A DNA stretch of 64,000 nt, from positions 62,001 to 126,000 of the forward strand of contig JAJVHY010000009.1 of NCBI GenBank assembly GCA_022072455.1. The letters run 5' to 3'. The stretch's first letter is position 1. Each line of letters opens with the position of its first letter. Source of the stretch: Verrucomicrobiia bacterium (GTDB lineage: Bacteria; Verrucomicrobiota; Verrucomicrobiia; Palsa-1439). The position numbers and the translations under genes were made by a program. The notes beneath the pieces are model-generated. The model did no database searches, was not told where the DNA came from, and saw nothing but the letters and a program-made list of their open reading frames with translations. Positions 1-8,244 of this stretch are shown one piece after another.

Positions 1-446
1 TGGGACCAGCGACCGGCTCGGCGACGAACATCGCCTACATGACTTCGGCGCGAGCCGGCTTCGTGAATAACTTTGCATTGGGCACGTTGGAGATTTCCAA
101 CTTCAGCACGGTGCGCGTGACCGACGCTTTCCTCAATATTGGCCCCAACGACTTTCAGATGGCGGGCTTGTATTTGGAGAATCTGTTTATGGGCACGGAT
201 TCGCTATTGATTATTGACACTAATGTGCAAGTGTATTTTATTAATTCAAACAACTGGAGCTTGGCCAATATTCGCTTAGTCAACAATCAGTCCTCCTTGT
301 TCGGCGGTGATCTGGGCAACTACGACAATACAATCAGCGGGCTGCACCAAGTCGTGGTAATTCCTGAACCGAGTGTTCTGCTGTTGTCCGTGGCCGGATT
401 GATGATCATCAGCTTGGCCCGGCGGCGCACCCGGCAGTTGACATGA
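1..446 (+). CDS. PEP-CTERM surface protein, C-terminal part (5' truncated by window)
   Basis: The reading frame is open from base 3, so the gene starts before the window. About 148 C-terminal residues are visible. They end in a PEP-CTERM sorting signal: a VIPEPS motif, a hydrophobic stretch, then RRRTRQ. This signal is normally cut by an exosortase/archaeosortase-type enzyme during export. The 110 residues before it closely match the C-terminus of the protein at 44524-47301 (shared [20 protein letters not shown] and [10 protein letters not shown]), so the two are paralogues. The stop overlaps the start of the next gene as ATGA, implying translational coupling to a pseudopilin. Confidence 0.85.
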   Translation, partial: GPATGSATNIAYMTSARAGFVNNFALGTLEISNFSTVRVTDAFLNIGPNDFQMAGLYLENLFMGTDSLLIIDTNVQVYFINSNNWSLANIRLVNNQSSLFGGDLGNYDNTISGLHQVVVIPEPSVLLLSVAGLMIISLARRRTRQLT

Positions 447-1141
447 TCAAGCAGTCACGAATTTATATACTGAATCCCGTGCACGGGCGCGGATTTACGC
501 TCATTGAGTTGATGGCGGTGGTGCTGGTGATCTTGGTGTTGGCAGCAATTGCGTTTGGGGTGGGGCGTTATGTGAAGCAGCGCGTCGCGATCAGTGCTGC
601 CCGAGCACAACTGGCCGCGTTGGAGGCGGCGCTGGAGAGCTACAAAAGCGATTGGGGATTTTATCCGCGGACAGGTCCGGAGCGAATCTCGTTCAATCAA
701 GTCAGTGAAGGCTCGAACAATCTGGTGCTCTATCGGGCGGTGTCTGGAGATCGCGGGCCGACGCTCCCGGCAGGAAAACGGTACATGGCATTTCCGTCGG
801 GCACGATTCGCACCAATATGCACCTACCGCTGACGATGGCGGGCACCAGCGGCTATCAACAGCTGGGCATTTTCGATCCGTGGGGGAAACTGTATAATTA
901 CTATAATTCGCCCAACACGCCGTATGAAAACATTAAGACAAACGCGTATGCCGGGTATACACGTGGGGGACAAGTCAATGTCATCACTTACGACCTTTTT
1001 TCCTACGGACCAGACGGCGGCACTTTCGTTCCCGGTAATCCACCGTATGCCTATGATCATCCTTGGTATGGTTGGTACGAGACTTCGGCACTCTGGGGAA
1101 GAACCAACTCAGCCAATGATGATATTACCAACTGGAAATAG
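443..1141 (+). CDS. Type II secretion GspG-like pseudopilin
   Basis: This 232-residue protein has a type III prepilin signal: a short basic leader, then G/FTLIEL at about residues 17-23 with the conserved Glu at +5 of the mature protein. A roughly 20-residue hydrophobic helix follows. The next segment (ARAQLAALEAALESYKSDWGFYP) is typical of GspG-type major pseudopilins. It should be cleaved by a PilD-type prepilin peptidase and assembled in the inner membrane. The start ATG overlaps the stop of the preceding PEP-CTERM gene. No other secretion genes are nearby, so its machine must be encoded elsewhere. Confidence 0.85.
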   Translation: MIKQSRIYILNPVHGRGFTLIELMAVVLVILVLAAIAFGVGRYVKQRVAISAARAQLAALEAALESYKSDWGFYPRTGPERISFNQVSEGSNNLVLYRAVSGDRGPTLPAGKRYMAFPSGTIRTNMHLPLTMAGTSGYQQLGIFDPWGKLYNYYNSPNTPYENIKTNAYAGYTRGGQVNVITYDLFSYGPDGGTFVPGNPPYAYDHPWYGWYETSALWGRTNSANDDITNWK

Positions 1142-1146
1142 GTCGG

Positions 1147-2256
1147 ATGGGTAAAAAATCGCACTTCAAGCAGGGCTTCACCTTGGTGGAATTATTGGTG
1201 GTGATCACGATTTTGGCGATTCTCGCCGCCTTGTTGTTGCCTGCGCTGACGACTGCCCGGGCCCGGGCCAAGACCGCGCAATGCGCCCACAACCAACAGC
1301 AGATTTCGGTGGGGATGTCGACTTTTCTTGGCGATCACAATGGCTTTTACCCTTACCAGTTCTCATTGCCGAAAGAGATCTTCGACCAAACCAACTCGGT
1401 CACGTTGCAGCCCTGTTCAAATGCCACGTACTGGTGGTCGCCTTATTATAATTGGTACTATCTCTTTGCTCCCTATATTGGGGGATTGGGCAAGGACAAG
1501 TACGGAAATGGTCCCTATACAACGGCCTTTTACAGGATCATGCGGTGCCCGGGAAACCCTTGGCCACTGGCGGACTACTATGATACCAACGCGTATTTCG
1601 GCGGGTCCTCATTGCCACCTTTCCCGCCAATCAGCCCCTCTTCGTATTCACTGAATAAACAATTGATCGCGATCAGTTGGGGGGTTCCGCAGACGGGCTA
1701 CGCCTGCGCCTTCCGCTGGGACAACGCCGGGGGGTGGTCAAAACGCACCAATATCAATGATATTCGAAACCCCGCGTCCGCGGCTCTCCTGTTGGAAAAT
1801 CCGTTGAATCCAAGAACCGTCAGCACCGGTCGGGTTGGGAGTCCTGCAAACAATCCGTGGCTCAGCGCTCCCGATTCTTGGATCCACAGCCAGCCCATGC
1901 CCTTTGTCGGTGGTGGCGGATTATACGCGGGCAGCGACGCCAGCATGGTCACGAATTGGTGTCAAGTGCCCGATGCGCGGTATATGTACCAATGGTTGCG
2001 GCCCGACTGCAATTACTCGGTTTCGACATTCCACAATCTGAACATGAATGTGTTGTTCTTCGACGGTCATGTGGGCCGCATCAGCAAGGCCCAGTTGATG
2101 GCTTACTCGGTCGAGGTGCTGGCGCCGGGTGGCTGTGGTGGCGGTGCCCATTATGCTGGCCCGCTCAACACGCCCGCGGGGATCTTCTGGACCGATGGTC
2201 GTGGGCAAGGTTCGCGCTGGAACTACAATCAGTATCCAGGGTACGATTTTTACTAA
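1147..2256 (+). CDS. Prepilin-type protein with H-X9-DG domain
   Basis: The 369-residue protein starts with [27 protein letters not shown], split here only by the cleavage site: a class III signal followed by a membrane helix. Near residue 297 it has FHNLNMNVLFFDGHVG, the H-X9-DG signature of the family expanded in Planctomycetes, Verrucomicrobia and Lentisphaerae. The function of this family is unknown; it is thought to be exported like pseudopilins. It lies 5 bp after the GspG-like gene and probably shares its transcript. The middle part is rich in Tyr, Trp, Pro and Asn, as is usual for the family. Confidence 0.88.
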   Translation: MGKKSHFKQGFTLVELLVVITILAILAALLLPALTTARARAKTAQCAHNQQQISVGMSTFLGDHNGFYPYQFSLPKEIFDQTNSVTLQPCSNATYWWSPYYNWYYLFAPYIGGLGKDKYGNGPYTTAFYRIMRCPGNPWPLADYYDTNAYFGGSSLPPFPPISPSSYSLNKQLIAISWGVPQTGYACAFRWDNAGGWSKRTNINDIRNPASAALLLENPLNPRTVSTGRVGSPANNPWLSAPDSWIHSQPMPFVGGGGLYAGSDASMVTNWCQVPDARYMYQWLRPDCNYSVSTFHNLNMNVLFFDGHVGRISKAQLMAYSVEVLAPGGCGGGAHYAGPLNTPAGIFWTDGRGQGSRWNYNQYPGYDFY

Positions 2257-2269
2257 CTGCAGAGAAATC

Positions 2270-2929
2270 GTGAACCGCCAACTTACCGTTGTACTGTGTT
2301 GTCTCGCGCTGCTGATCGCGCTCGGTGCGATCTGGGTTCAACTCCGGCCCGCTGTTGATCGCATTCCCCGTGCGGAAACAGTCGGTACGCAAACCGGTCT
2401 TGGCAGAGTGTTGGGCGAGGAAGCGGCCAAAGTTGCAACCGCGCAAGGCCGGGTCGTTGTTATTATCCCTTCCAATCCTGTCCCCATCAAACAACGGCTG
2501 CCCGAGTTGTGGAATGCATTGGAAGATGAGTTAAAAAAGCACAACCTCAGCCTCACAGTGGTGGAATGTCCGCTGAACGCTTGGGAAACCGGCTCGCTGC
2601 AGGATGATCGAGCTGCCTTCAACCAAGTTTTGGAGCAAAATGCCGGGGCTGACGTCTTGATATTTCTGACTGATTTGCTGGAGTGGGGGCGCGCGCAAGA
2701 GGCGTTACCGCAACAGGGAATTCCCAAAATCATTGCGGTTGACAACTTGAAACAGCGAACAAAAATCCGCTACAGCGGCTTCTTCAACCGGGGCGTTTTG
2801 GTGGCGTTGATTGGGGCGCGCTCTGAGCCAAGATCCGCGGTTACCGCCAAGCCGCAGACTCCGCGCGAGTGGTTCGACCTGCACTACCGGGTCTACACCG
2901 CAGCGGACAGCGAAGCGCTCCCCGAGTGA
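2270..2929 (+). CDS. Membrane-anchored protein of unknown function
   Basis: I chose the GTG at 2270, giving 219 residues, because the longer frame from 2129 runs through the preceding pseudopilin gene and this start places a transmembrane helix right at the N-terminus (LTVVLCCLALLIALGAIWV, about residues 4-22). The rest looks soluble and extracytoplasmic. Segments such as GRVVVIIPSNP, GADVLIFLTDLLEW and IPKIIAVDN resemble alternating beta strands and helices, as in Rossmann-like or periplasmic-binding folds. I do not recognise the family. It starts 13 bp after the H-X9-DG gene and is probably the last gene of that operon. Confidence 0.65.
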   Translation: MNRQLTVVLCCLALLIALGAIWVQLRPAVDRIPRAETVGTQTGLGRVLGEEAAKVATAQGRVVVIIPSNPVPIKQRLPELWNALEDELKKHNLSLTVVECPLNAWETGSLQDDRAAFNQVLEQNAGADVLIFLTDLLEWGRAQEALPQQGIPKIIAVDNLKQRTKIRYSGFFNRGVLVALIGARSEPRSAVTAKPQTPREWFDLHYRVYTAADSEALPE

Positions 2930-2936
2930 ACCCAGC

Positions 2937-4565
2937 TCAGAACTGCGCGCCGACGTACCGCTTCTTGAGCCGGTTGCGAATGTAGATCGCGCTCAGGTTC
3001 AACAACGCGATCAAACCGATCAACAACAACGTCGTCGTGTACACCATCGGTTTACCGGCTTCGCTGTTGGGCGATTGAAAGCCGACATCGTAAATATGGA
3101 ACCCGAGGTGCATGAAGCTCCGGGACAAGTGGAGAAACGGCGCGTGGCCGTCCACCGGCAATTCCGGCGCCAGCTTGACCACGCCGGTAATCATCAGCGG
3201 TGCGACTTCGCCGGCACCGCGCGCCATCGCGAGAATCAAACCGGTCATCACCCCCGGCATGGCGCGCGGCAACACGATGCGGCGGATTGTCTGCCACTTG
3301 CTCGCGCCGCAGGCGTAACTGCCTTCCCGCATCGAGCCCGGCACCGCCGCCAGCGCTTCTTCGGTGGCGACGATCACGACGGGTACCGTCAACAGCGCGA
3401 GCGTCAACGACGCCCAGATGATGCCGCCGGTGCCGTAGGTTGGTGTGGGCAGTTTTTCCGGGAAAAACATCTGATCAATTCCGCCGCCAACGACGTAACA
3501 AAAAAAGCCCAACCCAAACACGCCAAACACGATGCTCGGCACACCGGCCAGGTTGTTCACCGCGATCCGCACCGCGCTGAGAAGCGGTCCCTGCTTCGCA
3601 TACTCGCGCAGGTACAACGCCGCGACCACGCCGAACGGCGCGACGGCCAGTGACATGATCAGCGTCATCATCACTGTCCCGAAAATCGCCGGCAACACGC
3701 CGCCTTCGGTGTTCGCTTCGCGCGGTTCGTCGGTCAAGAACTCCCACCACCGGCTCGCGTACACGCCGATTTGCTGGAGCAGGTTGAGGTGATTGGCCGG
3801 GTAGGCGCGCACGATTTCAGAAATCTTTTGTTCCTTCGTCTGGCCGTTCACTTCCGCCAGGACCACGGTATACCGGGCATCCTCGGCGCGCAGGCGGGTG
3901 ACTTCCGCGCCGAGTTTCGCGTACTCCGCCTGCAATTCCGTCTCGCGCTTCGTCGTTTCCGCGACGGCGCGGATGTATTCCGGGGATTCTTTGCCGCGCT
4001 TCAACTCGATCCGACGCAAGTCCAACCGCAATTCTTCGATCGCGCGATTGACCTCGCCGATTTCGTTTTTCTCCATGCTCTTGAGTTGGTGAAACCGTTG
4101 GCGAGCCGGGCCGTGCAATTCCGCGAAGGTCTGACTGACCGGCTGGCCGTCGATTCGGACTTCTTTGAGGAAGCCGACGAACAAGCCCCACTCCTGCCGT
4201 TCAACCGTCCACGCCTCGGCGGGGTAATCGATGCGCGCAACGTCATGCCGGCTGATCCATTTGAAATGGTCACCGAACAGATCGAAGTTCGCCGTCCGCA
4301 ATAGTTGCCGGTGGGCGGGTTTTCCGTCGTGCTGGTAAGCCTCCGACCGGGAGACTTCGCCGAGATACTTCATGCCGGCGTGGGTGGTGATTTGGGTGAG
4401 TTTCTTGGGCCAGAAGGTCAGGGTGCCGTTGAAGACCACCAGCAAGAGCAAACCGGCAATCATCAACGTGGCCAGCACGAGGCCGCCGCCGGTCAACCAG
4501 ACCATCGGTTCACCGCGGGCTGTCAACGAAGTATGGCGCGGGCGGCGTTGTTGTGGCGAATTCAC
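2937..4565 (-). CDS. pstA: Phosphate ABC transporter permease PstA, long form
   Basis: Inner-membrane permease subunit of the high-affinity phosphate importer. It has 542 residues against about 280-300 in E. coli. A first membrane helix (residues 21-50) is followed by about 210 extracytoplasmic residues with a coiled-coil-like stretch near 150-215, as in the long PstA forms with an N-terminal extension. The permease core begins near residue 290 (LPAIFGTVMMTLIMSLAVAPFG) and holds the EAA loop that contacts the ATPase (EALAAVPGSMREGSYACGAS). The GTG start overlaps the pstC stop as GTGA, so the two are translationally coupled. No pstB ATPase gene follows. Confidence 0.93.
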   Translation of the reverse strand: MNSPQQRRPRHTSLTARGEPMVWLTGGGLVLATLMIAGLLLLVVFNGTLTFWPKKLTQITTHAGMKYLGEVSRSEAYQHDGKPAHRQLLRTANFDLFGDHFKWISRHDVARIDYPAEAWTVERQEWGLFVGFLKEVRIDGQPVSQTFAELHGPARQRFHQLKSMEKNEIGEVNRAIEELRLDLRRIELKRGKESPEYIRAVAETTKRETELQAEYAKLGAEVTRLRAEDARYTVVLAEVNGQTKEQKISEIVRAYPANHLNLLQQIGVYASRWWEFLTDEPREANTEGGVLPAIFGTVMMTLIMSLAVAPFGVVAALYLREYAKQGPLLSAVRIAVNNLAGVPSIVFGVFGLGFFCYVVGGGIDQMFFPEKLPTPTYGTGGIIWASLTLALLTVPVVIVATEEALAAVPGSMREGSYACGASKWQTIRRIVLPRAMPGVMTGLILAMARGAGEVAPLMITGVVKLAPELPVDGHAPFLHLSRSFMHLGFHIYDVGFQSPNSEAGKPMVYTTTLLLIGLIALLNLSAIYIRNRLKKRYVGAQF

Positions 4566-7069
4566 AGTTGGAATGCCCTCTTGCGGAAGCGTTGCCGGAT
4601 GATTTCGGCGACCGTGTTCAGCGCAAATGTCATCACGAACAAGGAAACGGCGGCCAGAAAGAGCATCCGGTAGAGCGTGCCGTCTTTGACCGCTTCGGGC
4701 AGTTCGACAGCGATGTTGGCGGACAACGCGCGGAGGCCGTTGAAAATGTTGACGTCCATCAAGGGCGTGTTACCCGCGGCCATGACGACGATCATGGTTT
4801 CGCCGACGGCGCGGCCGAGGCCGATCATGATCGCGGAGAAGATGCCGGACATTGCGACCGGGACGATGACGCGGACGGCGGTTTGCCATTGGGTCGCGCC
4901 GCAGCCAAGGGAGGCGGATTTGAGTTGTTCCGGCACGCTGGACAGCGCGTCCTCGGAAATGGTGTAGATGATCGGGATGACGGCAAAGCCCATGACGAAC
5001 CCGACGACCAGCGTGTTGCGTTGGACGTAGGTGCCGACGAGACTGCCGCGCGGGTCCATGCCGAATTGCGTGAGAATCATCCCGGTAATCCAAGCCAATG
5101 CTGTGGCCGCCGCGAGAATGGCGAGCAGTTTGCCCAACTCGATCACACCCACAACGACGCGACTGCGGCCGGCCAGGGTTTGGTTGAGCCGGTTGGTGAT
5201 GATTTTGTGTTGGGCGTACCAGACGACCGCGAGACAGACCGGCCAGGCGAGCGTGGCGATACCGGGAATCGCGGTGCCGACGCGGCCGTCGAGCCAGGCT
5301 TTGAAATCGCCGGAAAACAACCACGCTTCGAGCGGGCTGCTGATCACGCGGCCCACGAGGACTGCGACAAAAACGCCGGCCAGCAACAGCGCGAATTTGG
5401 GCCAGCCTTCCCACCGTAGCGTGACGTGCCGGGGCAGCATCTGCCAGAGGTACCCGCCAAGAAGCACGACGACCGGGATCAGCAGGAATGTCGCGAGAAC
5501 TTGGAGTAACCGGTTTTCCACGATGGGCGCGAGCACAAGCGCGGCGATGAATCCGAGCACGACACTGGGCAGGGAGGCCATCGTTTCGACGGTGGATTTG
5601 ATCGGCATGCGGAGACGTTTGTCGAGGAATTGGGAGGTGTAGATCGCGGCGAGCAACGCAATCGGCACGGCGAACAGCATCGAGTAAACCGTGGCCTTCA
5701 AGGTGCCGAACACCAGCGGGATGAGACTGAACTTGGGTTCAAAGTCGTCGTTGCCGGAGGAGGATTGCCAAGTGTAGTCGGGATGATCGTAGCCTTCGTA
5801 CCAGACTTTGCCGAAGATCGTTTGCCAAGTGGTTTCGGGGTGCGGGTTGTGGACGGCCCAGCGGTGGGCGTGGCCGGCAGAGTCGAGAGCGAAGATGGCG
5901 TCGCCTTTGGGGGTGAGGTGCGTGGCTCGGATGCTTTTTTCCAAAGTGACCCGGCTGAGCACGCGTTTGCTGGTCATGTGGCGCAGCCAGATATCGCCGG
6001 TTGTGGAGCCGGTCACAAAACATTTGTCGCGCGTGGACATATCCGTCGCGGTGATTGGGCCGGTATGGGCCTCGAGTTTGTGGGCCGGGACGAGACGATA
6101 TTGATCGGCGGTGCCGGCTTCGGGACGGTGGACGCGGAACCAGGCGGTGACAGAGCCGGCGGAGTCGCCGGCGATGAGGGATTGATCGCCAAACATGAAT
6201 TGGAGATTGGTCAGCTCGATGCCGGGTTCGGGAGTGAAGTCGGTGGTTTCGGCGATGAGTGGCCGATCAATCGTGCGGAGGTCGTAGCGTTGGACGGTGC
6301 CGTCGCGCCAGGCGAGGAAGACTTGGTCGCCTTGCGAGTTTTGGAGGAGGTAGTCCGGCAGGTTGGTGTGTCCGGCGGGCGGTTGGTAGGGGAGGTCGTG
6401 CTTGGCGAGTTTGGTGGTGATCTTCCCGGTCAGAATGTTTTCGCGGCGGGTGACTTCGTCCCAAACAAGTTCGCCGTCCGCTTTGAGGACAGTGACAACT
6501 TCCCGGCGATCACTGACTTTGTAGTCGAGCCGGTGAACGGGAACGTCCTTTTTGCCAATGGTCAGCGGGTCTTCGAGGACGGCTTCGGCGCCGGCGTCGG
6601 TGAACCGGATGCGACCGAGGCGGATGGTGCCGTCCGCGAATCCGAGACCGATGTAACCGCCACGCAGAGTGCGGGTGAATGCGGTGATGGCCGGCGTTGC
6701 CGGCAGGATGGGTTCGTCGGAGAGAATCTTGCCGGTGGCGACGTCGAAGACGGCCAGCTTGCCTTGCCGGTCGAGGATGAAGCCGCGGTGTTGGTGTTCA
6801 TCGAGTTGGAGGGTCCAGAGTTGGTTGACCCGGTCGGGGGTGAGGAGCGGATAGCGGCCGGCGGCGGTGAGGGTGGCCCCGCGGAAAAGTGGGAGGACGA
6901 CGCTGACGAGGTAAACGAGGATGCCGATGACGGCGACGATGACCATCAGGCCACCGGTGGTGATGAGCGCGGTGGTGAATTTGTCCACGAGCCGAACCGC
7001 CGGGCTGGTCGTCCGCCGGTAGGCACGCGGGGATGCGGCTGGCGGGGGTGGTTCGGTGAGGGTGGGCAT
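4562..7069 (-). CDS. pstC: Phosphate ABC transporter permease PstC with large extracytoplasmic insertion
   Basis: Permease partner of PstA; 835 residues from the ATG at 7069, more than twice the usual length. The frame can be extended to a TTG at 7120, but those codons (reading SFKGEGQGEG) lie in an inverted repeat, so I prefer 7069. One membrane helix comes first. About 350 residues then carry recurring motifs such as HQHRGFILDRQGKLAVFDV, LIAGDSAGSVTAW, CFVTGSTTGDIWL and IFALDSAGHAHRW, which look like a beta-propeller (WD40-like). The permease core (about residue 455 onward) has the EAA loop near the end (EDALSSVPEQLKSASLGCGA). The core is itself interrupted by about 150 extra residues. Confidence 0.92.
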   Translation of the reverse strand: MPTLTEPPPPAASPRAYRRTTSPAVRLVDKFTTALITTGGLMVIVAVIGILVYLVSVVLPLFRGATLTAAGRYPLLTPDRVNQLWTLQLDEHQHRGFILDRQGKLAVFDVATGKILSDEPILPATPAITAFTRTLRGGYIGLGFADGTIRLGRIRFTDAGAEAVLEDPLTIGKKDVPVHRLDYKVSDRREVVTVLKADGELVWDEVTRRENILTGKITTKLAKHDLPYQPPAGHTNLPDYLLQNSQGDQVFLAWRDGTVQRYDLRTIDRPLIAETTDFTPEPGIELTNLQFMFGDQSLIAGDSAGSVTAWFRVHRPEAGTADQYRLVPAHKLEAHTGPITATDMSTRDKCFVTGSTTGDIWLRHMTSKRVLSRVTLEKSIRATHLTPKGDAIFALDSAGHAHRWAVHNPHPETTWQTIFGKVWYEGYDHPDYTWQSSSGNDDFEPKFSLIPLVFGTLKATVYSMLFAVPIALLAAIYTSQFLDKRLRMPIKSTVETMASLPSVVLGFIAALVLAPIVENRLLQVLATFLLIPVVVLLGGYLWQMLPRHVTLRWEGWPKFALLLAGVFVAVLVGRVISSPLEAWLFSGDFKAWLDGRVGTAIPGIATLAWPVCLAVVWYAQHKIITNRLNQTLAGRSRVVVGVIELGKLLAILAAATALAWITGMILTQFGMDPRGSLVGTYVQRNTLVVGFVMGFAVIPIIYTISEDALSSVPEQLKSASLGCGATQWQTAVRVIVPVAMSGIFSAIMIGLGRAVGETMIVVMAAGNTPLMDVNIFNGLRALSANIAVELPEAVKDGTLYRMLFLAAVSLFVMTFALNTVAEIIRQRFRKRAFQL

Positions 7070-7089
7070 GGGAGTCGGGACGGCGGAAC

Positions 7090-7141
7090 CCTCACCCTGC
7101 CCCTCTCCCTTGAATGACAAGGGAGAGGGAAGGGGATGAGG
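7090..7141 (-). repeat. Inverted repeat between pstS and pstC
   Basis: Two arms of about 21 bases (roughly 7091-7111 and 7119-7140) are near-perfect inverted copies of a CCCTCTCCCTT-type sequence. On the minus strand they form a strong hairpin in the mRNA just after pstS. Elements of this kind, often read as LKGEGQGEG in annotation, are dispersed intergenic repeats in many bacteria. A hairpin here would stabilise or limit the transcript so that the binding protein is made in excess of the permeases. That role is inference. Confidence 0.7.
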
Positions 7142-7147
7142 TCGGAT

Positions 7148-8125
7148 TTATTTTAAGCCGAGCTTGCGTTTCTCCTCTTGGATGATGGAGTTGGGGACGG
7201 GGAGATAGCCGTCTTTGATGACGACTTCCTGGCCTTCTTTGCTGAGAACGAAACTCAGAAACTCACCACGAAGCGGATCGAGCTTTTCGCCGGTCTTTTT
7301 GTTGACGTACAGCAGGAGGAAACGAGCCAGCGGGTAGTCACCGCTGTAGACGTTGTCCATGTCGGCTTCGTAGGCGGTTTCGCCGGCTTTGTTGGCCAAC
7401 GGCACGGCGCGGACGTCGGCGGTCTTGTAGCCGATGCCGGAGTAGCCCATCGCGAATTTGTCGGAGGCAACGCCTTGGACGACGGAGCTGGAGCCGGGTT
7501 GTTCTTTGACTTCGTCTTTGTAGTCGCCTTTGAAGAGCGCGTGTTCTTTGAAGTAGCCGTAGGTGCCGGAGGCGCTGTTACGGCCGTAGAGGCTGATCGG
7601 TTTGTCGGCCCATTCGCCTTCGAGACCGAGGTCGCCCCAGGTCTTGATGTCCTTCGCGTAACCGCCGCGGCGCGTCTTGGAGAAGATCGCGTCCACTTGC
7701 TGCATGGTCAGGCTCTTGAGCGGGTTGTCTTTGTGAACGTAAACCGCCAGCGCATCAAAACTGGTGCGCACGGCGGCCGGCTTGTAGCCGAATTTCTTTT
7801 CGAACGCGTCGAGCTCAGTATCCTTCATCGGGCGGCTCATGGGGCCGAACTGGGCGGTGCCGGCGACGAGGGCGGCGGGCGCGGTGGCCGAGCCTTTTCC
7901 TTCGACTTCGAGTTTGACGTTGGGGTATGACTTGCAGAAGCCTTCGCCCCAGAGCGTCATGAGGTTGTTCATGGTGTCGGAGCCGATGCTCTTGAGGTTA
8001 CCGGAGACGCCGCTGGTGGCGGTGTAAGCCGGAATGGCCGGGTCAACTTGCACGGCGCCGGCGTGGGCCGGCGTGAGTTGGCTCGCGAGGGCCAAGCCGG
8101 CGAGGAGGGTGGTGAGTGTTTTCAT
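7148..8125 (-). CDS. pstS: Phosphate ABC transporter substrate-binding protein PstS
   Basis: Periplasmic phosphate-binding protein of 325 residues with a clear Sec signal peptide (MKTLTTLLAGLALASQ, cleavage near AHA-GA). Typical PstS features follow: SIGSDTMNNL near the N-terminus, EGKGSATAP and GPMSRPMKDTE for ligand contacts, SFDALAVYVHKDNPL, and GRNSASGTYGYFKE. A Shine-Dalgarno AGGAAA precedes the ATG. It is the second gene of a minus-strand operon (porin, pstS, pstC, pstA). Its upstream gap holds four tandem 11-bp units that look like a Pho box array, which implies induction under phosphate limitation. Confidence 0.95.
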   Translation of the reverse strand: MKTLTTLLAGLALASQLTPAHAGAVQVDPAIPAYTATSGVSGNLKSIGSDTMNNLMTLWGEGFCKSYPNVKLEVEGKGSATAPAALVAGTAQFGPMSRPMKDTELDAFEKKFGYKPAAVRTSFDALAVYVHKDNPLKSLTMQQVDAIFSKTRRGGYAKDIKTWGDLGLEGEWADKPISLYGRNSASGTYGYFKEHALFKGDYKDEVKEQPGSSSVVQGVASDKFAMGYSGIGYKTADVRAVPLANKAGETAYEADMDNVYSGDYPLARFLLLYVNKKTGEKLDPLRGEFLSFVLSKEGQEVVIKDGYLPVPNSIIQEEKRKLGLK

Positions 8126-8152
8126 TGTGTCTTTCCTTTGGTTACAGGCTGG

Positions 8153-8196
8153 ATGTTACGGTTGTGTGACGGAAGTGTTGCGTTTGTGTGAGTTTG
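8153..8196 (-). promoter_or_regulatory. Four tandem 11-bp repeats upstream of pstS (putative Pho box array)
   Basis: On the plus strand four consecutive 11-mers start at 8153, 8164, 8175 and 8186: ATGTTACGGTT, GTGTGACGGAA, GTGTTGCGTTT and GTGTGAGTTTG. On the minus strand the shared core is close to CGTCACAC. PhoB-type regulators bind direct repeats with exactly this 11-bp spacing, and the array sits 28-71 bp before pstS. The same core recurs upstream of the porin gene. PhoB binding itself is inferred. Confidence 0.6.
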
Positions 8197-8198
8197 CC

Positions 8199-8227
8199 CC
8201 GGTGCCGGTCGAACAACCCGGCACCGG
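8199..8227 (-). terminator. Hairpin after the porin gene
   Basis: A perfect 10-bp inverted repeat (8199-8208 CCGGTGCCGG and 8218-8227 CCGGCACCGG) with a 9-base loop lies 17 bases after the porin stop. There is no following U-tract on the minus strand. It is therefore either a factor-dependent or partial terminator, or an mRNA 3'-end stabiliser. It would let the porin be expressed above the downstream pst genes. Confidence 0.5.
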
Positions 8228-8244
8228 AGCACAGGAGGCTCAGG

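Noticed and set aside
5630-7117. 495-codon open frame on the plus strand opposite pstC
   Set aside because: It mirrors pstC, has a composition typical of antisense GC-rich frames (long Gly/Val/Asp runs) and no recognisable motif or start signal.
8199-8227. Classical Rho-independent terminator
   Set aside because: The stem is perfect but no U-tract follows on the transcribed strand, so I list it only as a hairpin with moderate confidence.
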